A stretch of DNA of 64,000 bases, from the NCBI GenBank assembly GCA_040877935.1, contig JBBDNB010000033.1, positions 1-64,000 of the forward strand, given 5' to 3'. Positions 33,399 to 42,822 of this stretch are shown here, in pieces (the stretch's first letter is position 1; each line of letters starts with the position of its first letter). Source of the stretch: Chitinophagales bacterium (GTDB taxonomy: Bacteria > Bacteroidota > Bacteroidia > Chitinophagales > CAIOSU01). Both the position numbers and the translations under genes were made by a program. Below the pieces are notes generated by a model. That model saw only the letters and a list, made by a program, of their open reading frames with translations, did no database searches and was not told where the DNA came from.

Positions 33399-35951
33399 AT
33401 GTTCGATTTTAAAAAACTGGCAACCATCACTCTGATATTAGGGGTTTTTCAAATAATCAGCCCTCCTACTGTCTTCGCTCAATCAGAAGGAAGTAATGCA
33501 AATACTGACACAACAGTATTGGAAGGTTTTATTGAATCAGATCGCTCCTTGAGCTCAGGGAAAATTTATCTTGTACAGCACAATGTTAAAGTTGATAAAC
33601 AAGCTACTTTAAGCATTCCAGCCAATGTAACCATACTGTTTGACGAAAACACAACCATAGTAGTAGAGGGTGGATTAAATATAGAAGGCAGTCCAAATAA
33701 TTTTGTTGTATTGAGTTCTAAAAACCCTGAATTTCTTGGTGAAGGAATTACTGTAAGAGGTGAATCCGACAGCAAAAACATCAATATCAGCTATGCTACT
33801 TTCAACAAACTTACAATGCCTTTGCAATTTGACATGGATTGGTACAGACCATCTGTGAATATAGAAAACAATATTTTCAAAGGAATTAATACAGGTGAAT
33901 CTGCTATTTCCATATCCAGCCCTTTAGTTACATTTCAGAACACCGCGAATAAAAAAGTAGAATTCGTATTTTCTAAAAATAATTTCGTCAACAACTGGGC
34001 ATCAATTTTTATTGAAAATTTCCAGGACAATATTATGGATCTGAGATTTAGAAATAACCTGATCAGCAATAATGTAGTCTATGGATTAGATAAAGGTATT
34101 CCTTCAAATACCCCATTATTTGGAATTTATGATCAAGAAGATAAAAGATTTCAAGCCCAGATTACGGACAATTCAATATTTGGAAATTACCAGATCAATG
34201 CAAGCAATGATACTGTTATAAGAGAAATTAGTCTTGGAATACAAGGATCCGGAGAAAAATTCATGATAGAGAACAATTTCTTCAGATCCACTGATCCTGA
34301 TTATATTTCTTCAACTTTTGATCATTTTTATCAGAATAACTCTCTGCCATTAATGATTTCAAACAACACTAAAGACACCCCTTCTGCCAGTGCACATGGA
34401 CAAATATATAAAGTAGAAATTAATGGAGAAGCAGTTCCAGACTATGCGAAAATACCTGATGTGAGTTCAGCAGACGTTTCATTTACTGTTTATTTTAACA
34501 GACCGGTAAGAGAATTGGAAAATGAACATCTGAAATCCGTTTATTACGATACGATCAACAATCAAATAGTATCAAACGATGTTGGCATTAGCAATGCTTC
34601 ATTCAATGAGGACAATACGGTGTATGCTTTTAAACTGACCAATTCTTCCATATTAAAAAATGCACTGGGTTATCTCGTTCTAATGGGCTTTGAAGATCAG
34701 GAAGGCTTTGAAGTACCTGATTTTACAATTGGACAGCAAAATGCCATAAACCGCTACGGCAAAATGTATCAGGAAGGGCTTGCAAGCACTTATATCCCTC
34801 CTGCAGAGGTTATCAGCAACAGAGGTGGCTATGTTCCTGAAGAAACAGATCTTGAAACTTTAGAGTCATTGAATGAATTGGGAGACTTGAGTTATCTGGG
34901 TGCCTATACCTCTTTGGCCAAAACCTGGGAAGTTGGGGTTATGGCAGGTGCCTCAAACTATATGGGTGAAATGAGCTCAAAACTTATGGATAAAAATGAG
35001 TTCAATTTATCCCTCGGTGCCTATGCACAATATAATATTTCCAAATGGTTTTCAGCCCGATTAGGCTTTTTATATGCACGTATTTCAGGACTTGAAATTA
35101 ACGACCCGGAACAAATCAGGCAAAAAAGAAACGGAAACTTCAGGAATGATATTTTTGAAGGAAGTCTATTATTACACTTCCACGTTTTACAGTATGGTAT
35201 CTCAAAAGGAGAGAAATTCTCGCCCAGTATATTTGCAGGTATAAGTGCATTTTATCACAATCCTCAATCGAGGATTATGCTGGGCAGAAATGCCAATGAT
35301 GAGCCGGTCTATTATCAGATAGATGATAAAGATGTTTGGATCAATTTGAGAGAAGTAGGAACAGAAGGTCAGACTGTAGGAAGACCTGATTCAGATCCCA
35401 ATAGTGTTGCTATTAACGGAAGACAACCACCTGAAAAATATAGCAAAGTAGCTATTTCTGTCCCAATGGGAGTAGCCTTTGATTTTATTATACAAAAATC
35501 GTGGGTGATTGGTCTTGAAGCCGGCTTTAGACTTACATTTACTGATTATCTCGATGATGTTAGCGGATACTATTACGACAGGGCCAATTTGCACCAGGCC
35601 ATAGTTGATCAAAATTCAACCATAACAGGACAAACCGGTGGTGTATTTATAAAAGATGAAATTACTTTTAGTGACAATGCTGCTGATCCAAGTAGAAGCA
35701 CTACTGTTCAAACAGAAGGTGGAGAATGGCATATGGCTCAATTGGTAAGCAATCAATCGCTCTACAAATTACCCAATTCAGAAGAATCTGCTAGCTCTGG
35801 AGCTAATCATGCCACAGATTTTGGTTCAGGAAGAAGAGGTTCCATAAACAGAGACTGGTTCGCTTTCTTTGGTATTAAAGTCAGTAAAGTCTTTGGTTTT
35901 GACCGCTACAAGAAAAAGCAAGATAAAGAGCTTGCCGGAGAAGAATTATAA
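33399..35951 (+). CDS. Outer-membrane protein: beta-helix-like region fused to PorG-like barrel
   Basis: An 850-residue protein with a signal peptide (1-28, ending TVFAQ). Residues about 40-330 look like a right-handed parallel beta-helix: repeated short strands with Asn ladders such as SVNIENNIFKGI, FVFSKNNFVNNWASIFIENF, LRFRNNLISNNVVYGL and QITDNSIFG. Residues about 345-440 resemble an Ig-like domain (VSFTVYFNRPVRELE, YAFKLTNSSI). From about 500, WEVGVMAGASNYMGEMSSK and the strand pattern up to WFAFFGIKVSKVFGF match the DUF6089/PorG type barrel. PorG links to GldK/GldN in the type IX system. Here the barrel carries its own periplasmic or surface helix domain and is encoded 8 bp after gldM. 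Confidence 0.8.
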   Translation: MFDFKKLATITLILGVFQIISPPTVFAQSEGSNANTDTTVLEGFIESDRSLSSGKIYLVQHNVKVDKQATLSIPANVTILFDENTTIVVEGGLNIEGSPNNFVVLSSKNPEFLGEGITVRGESDSKNINISYATFNKLTMPLQFDMDWYRPSVNIENNIFKGINTGESAISISSPLVTFQNTANKKVEFVFSKNNFVNNWASIFIENFQDNIMDLRFRNNLISNNVVYGLDKGIPSNTPLFGIYDQEDKRFQAQITDNSIFGNYQINASNDTVIREISLGIQGSGEKFMIENNFFRSTDPDYISSTFDHFYQNNSLPLMISNNTKDTPSASAHGQIYKVEINGEAVPDYAKIPDVSSADVSFTVYFNRPVRELENEHLKSVYYDTINNQIVSNDVGISNASFNEDNTVYAFKLTNSSILKNALGYLVLMGFEDQEGFEVPDFTIGQQNAINRYGKMYQEGLASTYIPPAEVISNRGGYVPEETDLETLESLNELGDLSYLGAYTSLAKTWEVGVMAGASNYMGEMSSKLMDKNEFNLSLGAYAQYNISKWFSARLGFLYARISGLEINDPEQIRQKRNGNFRNDIFEGSLLLHFHVLQYGISKGEKFSPSIFAGISAFYHNPQSRIMLGRNANDEPVYYQIDDKDVWINLREVGTEGQTVGRPDSDPNSVAINGRQPPEKYSKVAISVPMGVAFDFIIQKSWVIGLEAGFRLTFTDYLDDVSGYYYDRANLHQAIVDQNSTITGQTGGVFIKDEITFSDNAADPSRSTTVQTEGGEWHMAQLVSNQSLYKLPNSEESASSGANHATDFGSGRRGSINRDWFAFFGIKVSKVFGFDRYKKKQDKELAGEEL

Positions 35952-35973
35952 TTCTAAATGCAGCACCTATATA

Positions 35974-36011
35974 AAAAAGCGGGCTGGAAAATTTTCCAGC
36001 CCGCTTTTTTG
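35974..36011. terminator. Bidirectional rho-independent terminator
   Basis: A perfect 38-bp palindrome with a GC-rich stem centred on AAAATTTT and flanked by A6 and T6. It serves both the gldLM unit (plus strand) and clpX (minus strand, whose stop is at 36034). Confidence 0.92.
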
Positions 36012-36033
36012 TCTGTACTCAACGAACAGCTTT

Positions 36034-37272
36034 TTAAGCTGCCCTCAATTTAGACAAGATATTCTTATCTAATTTCTGCTTGCAATGGGCTTCAGTAACT
36101 ATAAATTTATCTGTTTTCTGAGAAGGCAGGTCAAACATTGCATCTGTCATTATAGCCTCACAAATAGAACGTAAACCACGAGCACCAAGCTTGTATTCAA
36201 AAGCCTGATCTACTATATAATTCAATGCAGCCTCTTCAAACTCAAGCTCTATAGATTCAAGTCTGAAAAGCTTTTTATACTGTTTTACCAAAGCATTTTT
36301 GGGTTCAGTAAGAATGGCTCTTAATGCCTTTTTATCTAAAGGGTTCAAATAAGTAAGCACAGGCAAACGGCCAATCAATTCTGGAATCAATCCAAAAGAT
36401 TTTAAATCCTGCGGACTGATGTATTGCAAGAGATTTTCAGAATCAACACTGTCCTTGCGCTTTTGTGCATTAAACCCGATTGACTGCGTATTCAATCGCT
36501 TTTCGATATGCCTGTTCACGCCATCAAAGGCTCCACCACAAATAAACAGAATATTCGAAGTGTCAATCTTTACCATTTTCTGTTCGGGGTGTTTGCGCCC
36601 ACCTTGTGGAGGTACACTTACTTCAGTACCTTCCAGAAGTTTTAGCATAGATTGTTGCACACCTTCTCCCGAAACATCACGGGTAATAGAAGGATTGTCA
36701 CCCTTGCGTGCAACTTTATCAATCTCATCAATATAGATAATACCTTTTTCGGCCAATTTTACATTGTAATTGCAAACCTGCAACAAGCGTGCAAGAATAC
36801 TCTCGACATCCTCTCCCACATATCCAGCTTCAGTAAACACTGTAGCATCTACAATGCTAAAAGGGACATTCAAAAACTTAGATATCGATTTGGCCAATAA
36901 AGTTTTTCCAGTACCAGTTTCTCCTACAAGCAGTATATTGGATTTTTCAATTTCCACTCCATCCTGATCTTTCTTCTGATTCAAGCGCTTGTAGTGATTA
37001 TAAACAGCAACGGAAAGGTATTTTTTAGCCTCATCCTGACCAATTACATAATCATCCAAAAACTTAAAGATGTCTTTTGGTTTAATAGTTTTAGGCAGAT
37101 TGAAATGGAATTCATTTTCCTTCTGGTAAAGCTCTTCATCAATGATATCCTGAGCCTGAACAATACAGTTCTCACAAATATGTCCGTCAATTCCAGCTAC
37201 CAGAATTTTCACCTCCTCTTTTCGCCTTCCGCAAAAAGAGCATTTCAATCCTTTATCTTTTCCTCCTACCAT
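36034..37272 (-). CDS. clpX: ATP-dependent Clp protease ATPase subunit ClpX
   Basis: A 412-residue AAA+ unfoldase that feeds tagged proteins into ClpP. The N-terminal zinc finger has Cys11, Cys14, Cys33 and Cys36. Walker A GETGTGKT is at 117-124, Walker [10 protein letters not shown] follows, with AGYVGEDVE as the pore-1 loop and QSIGFNA as the ClpP-docking IGF loop. Sensor 2 is in KLGARGLR. Length and domains are standard. Its start shares one base with the stop of the upstream clpP gene (TAATG), giving the classic clpPX operon. Confidence 0.97.
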   Translation of the reverse strand: MVGGKDKGLKCSFCGRRKEEVKILVAGIDGHICENCIVQAQDIIDEELYQKENEFHFNLPKTIKPKDIFKFLDDYVIGQDEAKKYLSVAVYNHYKRLNQKKDQDGVEIEKSNILLVGETGTGKTLLAKSISKFLNVPFSIVDATVFTEAGYVGEDVESILARLLQVCNYNVKLAEKGIIYIDEIDKVARKGDNPSITRDVSGEGVQQSMLKLLEGTEVSVPPQGGRKHPEQKMVKIDTSNILFICGGAFDGVNRHIEKRLNTQSIGFNAQKRKDSVDSENLLQYISPQDLKSFGLIPELIGRLPVLTYLNPLDKKALRAILTEPKNALVKQYKKLFRLESIELEFEEAALNYIVDQAFEYKLGARGLRSICEAIMTDAMFDLPSQKTDKFIVTEAHCKQKLDKNILSKLRAA

Positions 37273-37958
37273 TACGATTTGTCCTCTTTCTTGGTACTTG
37301 TAAGTATTTCATCGATCATTCCGTATTCCAGGGCTTCATTCGATTTCATCCAATAATCCCTATCGGAATCGCGTTCAACATCTTCCATTTTTTTTCCGGT
37401 ATGCTCGCTGATAATTTCGTACAATTCTGTTTTTAACTTCAGGATTTCACGCGTTGTGATCTCTATATCACTGGCTTGTCCACCCGCGCCACCAAGCGGT
37501 TGGTGAATCATTACCCTGCTGTGGCGAAGTGCTGTTCTTTTTCCTTTGGCTCCGGCACATAAAAGTACTGCTGCCATTGAAGCAGCCATTCCTGTACAAA
37601 TAGTGGAAACATCAGGACTTATAATTTGCATGGTGTCGTAAATTCCAAGACCGGAATAAACCATTCCACCAGGACTGTTGATATACAATTGCACATCCCT
37701 TTTCGGATCTGAAGATTGCATAAATAGCAACTGCGCCTGAACTATACTGGCTACATAATCATCAACCGGGCTGGCAAGAAATATAATCCTGTCCATCATT
37801 AACCTTGAAAACACATCAAGTGCCTGTACATTCATCGGGCGTTCTTCTATAATGTATGGTGTGAGATTGGTGACAGTCGATGAGAAATAATTATCGAGGT
37901 GCATGCTACTAAAGCCTTTGTCTTTAACAGCGTATTTCTTAAATTCTTCGTAATTCAT
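37272..37958 (-). CDS. clpP: ATP-dependent Clp protease proteolytic subunit
   Basis: A 228-residue serine peptidase of family S14. The catalytic triad is Ser127 in [11 protein letters not shown], His152 in MIHQPLGG and Asp201 in DRDYWM. YINSPGG (92-98) and the handle region [17 protein letters not shown] are typical. The 14-mer barrel degrades proteins unfolded by ClpX. The first ~35 residues before YIIEERP are longer than in E. coli and may be a propeptide. The gene lies between tig (52 bp upstream) and clpX, an order (tig-clpP-clpX) kept in many bacteria. Confidence 0.97.
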   Translation of the reverse strand: MNYEEFKKYAVKDKGFSSMHLDNYFSSTVTNLTPYIIEERPMNVQALDVFSRLMMDRIIFLASPVDDYVASIVQAQLLFMQSSDPKRDVQLYINSPGGMVYSGLGIYDTMQIISPDVSTICTGMAASMAAVLLCAGAKGKRTALRHSRVMIHQPLGGAGGQASDIEITTREILKLKTELYEIISEHTGKKMEDVERDSDRDYWMKSNEALEYGMIDEILTSTKKEDKS

Positions 37959-38010
37959 TTATTTGTATTTATATCTGTTTTCTGTTAAAAACCCAAAAGC
38001 GGGAAATTGT

Positions 38011-39378
38011 TTACTCCACTAATTTTTTAAACTCCTCAAGTGAAATCTCTTTTTCTTTTGTTTTCACTTGATTTCGAATATAATCAAATAATTTTTCTTC
38101 ATTAAGTTGTTCGTATATCTTTTGTGTTTGTTCCTTGTTCTTTAATACAAGACTCTCTGCAAAAGAATTTAGTTGCTCCTCCCCCAACATGGATGCATTC
38201 ATTCCAAATTGCTGGGTTATCATTGCTTTAGCCTTTTCTCGAACTTCCTCTTCTGTAACTTTTATATCCTGCGCTTTGGCAATTTTATTACTAATCAAGC
38301 TCCATTTCAGGTTTTGAGCAAAATTATCGTATTCTTTTTCCAGTTGTTCATCAGAAATCGGTTGCTCATTGGAAAGCTTGATCCATTTTTTGAGGAATTC
38401 ATTCGGGAGCGATATTTCTGTTTTCTCAATCAGCAATTTGAAAATATCCTGATTTAATCTACTTATCGTTCCCTGTTCAAAGGCTTTATCAATCTCTCCT
38501 TTAATCTTTTCTTTTAATTCATCCACAGATTTCACTTCACCTTCACCGAACAACTTGTCAAATATTTCCTGATTTAATTCCGCTGGAATCTTTCTGTCAA
38601 TTCTATTTAAAGTCATTCTGAATTTAGAATTCATTCCTTCCGGAGCATCACCTTCTAACGCGAGATATGCTGAGTTGATTTCTTTTTGGTCTTTATCAAA
38701 GTCCTCATAAATATTTACATCAACGGTATCATTAAGTTTTAGATCAGCAAGCTCTTTTTTCAACTTGTCTGATTTCACATCGTCAAAGGCAAGATGTGCA
38801 GATTCATTTACTACGCCACTTTCTTTCACATTTCCATCAGCATCCAGTTCTTCTAATTTCACTTCCATTTCATCACCTGCTTTCAGACCGCTTTCCGGGT
38901 TTTCCGTTTCACCAAACTGCAACTTAATGCGATCAAGCTCCTCTTCTATCTGCTTGTCCTCAACTTTTATCTTGTACTTTTCAACTTCTGTATTGTCTTC
39001 TAATGCAGAGATTTCAAATTCAGGGCTCAAGCCCAATTCATAGACAAACTCCAAATCAATTGGGTTTTTCAAATTAATATCCTGAGGATTTTCATCAACT
39101 TTAGGGATAGGGTTTCCCAGAATATTGATCTCATTTTCCTTTAAATAAGTACCGATTTGCGTTTCAAGCATTTTATTGAGTTCTTCTGCCAGCACCTTGT
39201 CACCAAAACGTTTTTTCACAACGGAAACAGGCACGTTACCTTTTCTAAACCCTTTGATATCAACTTGCTTGCTTAATTTTTTTATGGATTGTTCTACCTC
39301 GGGTAAATAATCCTCTTTGGCAATATTTACTTTCAATAAAGCATTGAGTCCGTCTTTATCCTCCTTTACAATATTCAC
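38011..39378 (-). CDS. tig: Trigger factor, ribosome-bound chaperone/prolyl isomerase
   Basis: A 455-residue protein. GTG at 39378 is chosen because it begins N-I-V-K-E-D, the normal start in Bacteroidota; the frame stays open upstream only because it reads back through the tRNA-Leu gene. The ribosome-binding signature GFRKGNVP is at 43-50. A central isomerase-like domain (about 150-240) is poorly conserved, as is usual in this phylum, and the C-terminal helical arms follow (about 260-440). It binds nascent chains at the exit tunnel. It precedes clpP and clpX and may share their transcript. Confidence 0.93.
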   Translation of the reverse strand: MNIVKEDKDGLNALLKVNIAKEDYLPEVEQSIKKLSKQVDIKGFRKGNVPVSVVKKRFGDKVLAEELNKMLETQIGTYLKENEINILGNPIPKVDENPQDINLKNPIDLEFVYELGLSPEFEISALEDNTEVEKYKIKVEDKQIEEELDRIKLQFGETENPESGLKAGDEMEVKLEELDADGNVKESGVVNESAHLAFDDVKSDKLKKELADLKLNDTVDVNIYEDFDKDQKEINSAYLALEGDAPEGMNSKFRMTLNRIDRKIPAELNQEIFDKLFGEGEVKSVDELKEKIKGEIDKAFEQGTISRLNQDIFKLLIEKTEISLPNEFLKKWIKLSNEQPISDEQLEKEYDNFAQNLKWSLISNKIAKAQDIKVTEEEVREKAKAMITQQFGMNASMLGEEQLNSFAESLVLKNKEQTQKIYEQLNEEKLFDYIRNQVKTKEKEISLEEFKKLVE

Positions 39379-39402
39379 TTTATAATTTGATTTTAATGAA
39401 GT

Positions 39403-39435
39403 AAAAAAAAGCCCCATCCAATATGGAGGAGCTTT
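39403..39435 (-). terminator. Terminator between tRNA-Leu and trigger factor
   Basis: On the minus strand AAAGCTCC pairs with GGGGCTTT (one G-T), followed by T8, 13 bp after the tRNA 3' end. The T-run ends 24 bp before the tig GTG start, so tig either has its own promoter or is read through. Confidence 0.65.
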
Positions 39436-39447
39436 AACCTTATACAG

Positions 39448-39529
39448 TGCGGGTGGAGGGACTCGAACCCCCATGCCTCGCAGCACTAGATCCTAAGTCT
39501 AGCGTGTCTACCAATTTCACCACACCCGC
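39448..39529 (-). tRNA. tRNA-Leu (anticodon TAG)
   Basis: The minus strand shows acceptor arms GCGGGTG/CACCCGC, a D-loop GAAATTGGTAGA, anticodon stem CTAGA/TCTAG with loop CTTAGGA (anticodon TAG, reading CUA), a long class II variable arm (TGCTGCGAGGCA) and the T arm GGGGGTTCGAGTCCC. The discriminator base is A, as for leucine. The CCA end is not encoded. A consensus promoter precedes it and a terminator follows. Confidence 0.95.
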
Positions 39530-39540
39530 GAAAAGAGTCA

Positions 39541-39571
39541 CAAAAATAACCCAAATAAATGGAACAGCCAA
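39541..39571 (-). promoter_or_regulatory. Promoter of tRNA-Leu
   Basis: On the minus strand TTG (39569-39571), a 20-bp spacer and TATTTTTG (39541-39548) give an exact Bacteroidota consensus, with the predicted start about 5 bases before the mature tRNA 5' end. Confidence 0.75.
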
Positions 39572-39649
39572 CGCCTAAGTAAATTTATTGGTCTTAAACA
39601 GTGTTGGGAACACATAATCTCATAAATTTACTGCAAGAAGGCTAATAAC

Positions 39650-41866
39650 ATGACCGAACTATCTACTATAGAGCGACAGCAGGAAAATAAAGAAATCCTA
39701 AAGCAATACAGGCAGCTTCTGCGTGTAATTAAACCGCAATTGCAGAAAGGCGACAAGCAACTCATTCGCCAGGCTTTTGAAACTGCAATGGAGGCGCACA
39801 AAGAAATGCGCAGAAAATCAGGGGAGCCTTATATTATGCATCCTTTGGCTGTTGCACAGATCACCGCAGATGAAATAGGCTTAGGGCCAATTTCTGTAGT
39901 ATGCGCATTATTGCACGATGTAGTAGAGGACACAGAGCTCACCCTGGAAGACATACAAAGAGATTTCGGCTCAAATGTGGCCAAAATCATTGATGGGCTT
40001 ACTAAAATATCAGGAGTATTTGATCTGCAAACTTCTGCACAGGCAGAAAATTTCAGGAAATTGCTACTAACCCTTACCGATGATGTGCGCGTGATATTGA
40101 TAAAAATAGCTGATCGAACACACAATATGCGCACGATGGGAAGTATGCCCCGGCACAAGCAATTGAAAATCGCCTCTGAAACAGCATTCTTGTATGCTCC
40201 GCTTGCACACAGGCTGGGGTTGTATGCCATTAAATCGGAGTTGGAAGACCTCTCAATGAAATACACCGAAGCCGAGGTCTATAAAATGATTGCAAAAAAA
40301 CTAAACGAGACAAAGAGAGAAAGAAGCCGCTATATAAATGAATTTATTAAACCACTTAAAGCCCGCTTACAGGATTCAGGTTTAAAATTCGATATTGTTG
40401 GCAGACCCAAGTCCATCCATTCCATATGGTCAAAGATGAAAAAGAAGGGCGTAGAATTTGAGGAGGTTTATGACTTGTTTGCTGTAAGAATAATAATTGA
40501 CGTTCTACCAGAAAAAGAAAAATCCGAATGCTGGAGGGTTTATTCTTTGGTAACTGATACCTATCGTCCAAACCCGGGAAGATTAAGAGATTGGGTATCC
40601 ACACCCAAAGCAAATGGTTATGAGGCATTGCACATCACTGTAATGGGGCCTAAGGGAAAATGGGTAGAAGTACAGATTCGAACAGAACGTATGGATGAAA
40701 TTGCTGAAAAGGGTTATGCAGCACACTGGAAATACAAAGAAGATTCAGCAGACAATATGCTGGATGACTGGCTTACCCGTATTCGTGAATTGCTTCAAAA
40801 TCCAGAATCCAGTGCCCTTGATTTTGTGAATGATTTTAAACTCAACCTGTTTTCTGACGAAATATATGTTTTCACGCCTAAAGGCCAATTGCGAATTCTA
40901 CCTAAAGGTGCCACAAGCTTAGATTTTGCTTTTGATATTCATACAGATATTGGAGCAAAATGTATCGGAGCAAAAGTAAATCACAAACTTGTACCGCTGA
41001 GCTATAAACTCAGAAATGGCGACCAGGTAGAAATTATAACATCCAGGAAACAAAAACCTACTGAAGACTGGCTCAACCTTGTTGTCACAGGTAAGGCTAA
41101 AGCCAAAATAAAATCTTCGCTTAAAGATGAAAAAAGAGCAATTGCAGAAGATGGAAAAGAAATACTCAAAAGAAAACTCAAAGGACTGAAAGCACCCTGG
41201 TCGGAAACACTGGTGCACGAAATCACCTCTTTTTACAGCTATAAAACCAGCCTTGATCTGTTTTACAATATTGCGCAACAAAAAGTTGATCTAAGCAAAC
41301 TCAACAATGTGAAAATTGTAAAAGATCAAATCATTGACCAGAAGAAAAATGATGAAATTGTTTTAGAAGAAAAAGAAGAAAGTGTAGAAGACAGTATTCG
41401 AAACAAACTGCAAAAAAATGCAGAACTACTCATTTTTGATGAATCTGCCGATAATATTGATCACAAATTTGCACCTTGCTGCAACCCAATTCCTGGAGAT
41501 GATGTTTTTGGATTTATTACTGTCAATGAAGGCATTAAAATCCATAAAACAAGTTGCCCCAATGCCGTACAATTGATGTCCAATTACGGTTATCGTATCG
41601 TAAAAACCAAATGGACCAAACAACACGGCATTGCATTTTTGACAGAAGTAAAAGTCAGCGGATTGGATGATGTAGGCATTATGAACAAGATTACTACAAT
41701 TATTTCCGGAGAGCTTAAACTCAATATGCAAAGCCTTTCAATTGACGGAAAAGACGGTATCTTTGAAGGATTGATAAAAGTTTATGTTAACAATACAGAA
41801 GAACTGGACCAACTTATTAATAAACTTAAAAGTGTAGATGGAATTCTATCGGTTAACAGATTGTGA
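39650..41866 (+). CDS. Bifunctional (p)ppGpp synthetase/hydrolase (Rel/SpoT)
   Basis: A 738-residue stringent-response enzyme that makes and breaks (p)ppGpp. The N-terminal HD hydrolase is intact: HP at 64-65, HD at 89-90 (LLHDVVEDTE) and the later DRTHNMRTM. The synthetase domain follows (RPKSIHSIWSKMKKK, VYDLFAVRIII, and YEALHITVMGPKGKWVEVQIRT). TGS (EIYVFTPKGQLRILPKGATSLDFAF) and C-terminal ACT domains (ITTIISGELKLNMQSLSID) sense the ribosome and amino-acid state. As the only Rel homologue seen and with both catalytic sites intact, it is the long bifunctional type. A fur-like gene follows after 65 bp. Confidence 0.95.
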   Translation: MTELSTIERQQENKEILKQYRQLLRVIKPQLQKGDKQLIRQAFETAMEAHKEMRRKSGEPYIMHPLAVAQITADEIGLGPISVVCALLHDVVEDTELTLEDIQRDFGSNVAKIIDGLTKISGVFDLQTSAQAENFRKLLLTLTDDVRVILIKIADRTHNMRTMGSMPRHKQLKIASETAFLYAPLAHRLGLYAIKSELEDLSMKYTEAEVYKMIAKKLNETKRERSRYINEFIKPLKARLQDSGLKFDIVGRPKSIHSIWSKMKKKGVEFEEVYDLFAVRIIIDVLPEKEKSECWRVYSLVTDTYRPNPGRLRDWVSTPKANGYEALHITVMGPKGKWVEVQIRTERMDEIAEKGYAAHWKYKEDSADNMLDDWLTRIRELLQNPESSALDFVNDFKLNLFSDEIYVFTPKGQLRILPKGATSLDFAFDIHTDIGAKCIGAKVNHKLVPLSYKLRNGDQVEIITSRKQKPTEDWLNLVVTGKAKAKIKSSLKDEKRAIAEDGKEILKRKLKGLKAPWSETLVHEITSFYSYKTSLDLFYNIAQQKVDLSKLNNVKIVKDQIIDQKKNDEIVLEEKEESVEDSIRNKLQKNAELLIFDESADNIDHKFAPCCNPIPGDDVFGFITVNEGIKIHKTSCPNAVQLMSNYGYRIVKTKWTKQHGIAFLTEVKVSGLDDVGIMNKITTIISGELKLNMQSLSIDGKDGIFEGLIKVYVNNTEELDQLINKLKSVDGILSVNRL

Positions 41867-41931
41867 TCATTGAAAATTTACACCTACTCTTCAATGTTAG
41901 GAGATTTTAAAATTTTATTGTATAATTAGAT

Positions 41932-42402
41932 ATGGCTTTGATAAAAAATCAAAAAGAGCGCTTTGCAGAAATCAAAAGCATTTTTTCCAATTATTTGGAA
42001 AAAAACAAACAGAGGAAAACTCCTGAGCGCTTTACAATTTTAGAAGAAATATATATGCGCAGCGATCATTTTGATGCCGAGACGCTATATATTCAAATGA
42101 AAAACAAAAATTACAATGTTAGCCGTGCAACAGTTTACAATACCCTGGAACTGCTTGTGGCCAGCAATTTAGTCACCAAACATCAATTTGGCGACAACTC
42201 TGCCCAGTACGAAAAATCCTATGGGTACGGACAGCACGATCATATCATTCTCACCGACAAAGGACAAGTACTCGAGTTTTGCGACCCGCGTATTGAAAAT
42301 ATCAAAGCTACACTCGAAGAAGTCTACAATATTAAAATTCACAATCATTCCCTTAATTTTTACGCAACTACAACAGAAGAAAGTAAAAAAGACAATTCAT
42401 AA
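41932..42402 (+). CDS. Fur-family metal-responsive repressor
   Basis: A 156-residue regulator. The winged helix has KTPERFTILEEIYMRSDHFDAETLYIQMKNKNYNVSRATVYNTLELLVASNLV, the standard Fur DNA-binding region, with RATVYNTL as the recognition helix. Metal ligands include His in HFDAE, and GQHDHIILTDKGQVLEFCD supplies the HxH and a Cys. The C-terminal CxxC zinc site of some Fur proteins is absent; only one Cys is present. Whether it senses iron, zinc or peroxide is open. It lies between rel and a STAS gene. Confidence 0.9.
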   Translation: MALIKNQKERFAEIKSIFSNYLEKNKQRKTPERFTILEEIYMRSDHFDAETLYIQMKNKNYNVSRATVYNTLELLVASNLVTKHQFGDNSAQYEKSYGYGQHDHIILTDKGQVLEFCDPRIENIKATLEEVYNIKIHNHSLNFYATTTEESKKDNS

Positions 42403-42464
42403 GCATCAATGAACTTGGATGGGCTAAAATAGTTTCAGTATATTTACCATCAAAATACGGACAT

Positions 42465-42806
42465 ATGGAATACAGCATAGAATCAAGAGACAATGCCAGC
42501 ATTATCACCATGGAAGGCAGCCTTTTGGCAGATGTACAATCAAGAGATATCCTCCAAAAAGTAACAGAGCTCATTCAGAATGAACAAGTCAATTTTGTTA
42601 TGGAAATGAGCGAACTGAAATTCATAAACAGCTCCGGATTGGGCATGCTTTTAACTTGCCTTACCAAAGCCCGAAAAGCCGGTGGGGATGTAATTCTTGC
42701 CAATATGCCAGAGCAAGTCAGCAATTTGTTGGTCATCACCAAACTCAATTCAATTTTCAATACCGCAGATTCCTTAGAAGAAGGATTGGAAAAATTTAAT
42801 TCATAA
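42465..42806 (+). CDS. STAS-domain protein (anti-sigma-factor antagonist type)
   Basis: A 113-residue stand-alone STAS domain. The phosphorylatable Ser lies in FINSSGLGMLL (Ser56/Ser57), in the position used by SpoIIAA. Such proteins release sigma factors or other partners from a binding kinase when unphosphorylated. No serine kinase or phosphatase partner is encoded nearby, so the partner must be elsewhere. It starts 62 bp after the fur-like gene and 16 bp before purA, suggesting co-transcription with purA. Confidence 0.9.
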   Translation: MEYSIESRDNASIITMEGSLLADVQSRDILQKVTELIQNEQVNFVMEMSELKFINSSGLGMLLTCLTKARKAGGDVILANMPEQVSNLLVITKLNSIFNTADSLEEGLEKFNS

Positions 42807-42822
42807 GCCCGCTTTTAAACAG

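Noticed and set aside
39379-39486. N-terminal extension of trigger factor reading through the tRNA-Leu gene
   Set aside because: The extra codons are the antisense-free read of tRNA and terminator sequence; homologous trigger factors begin at the GTG at 39378.
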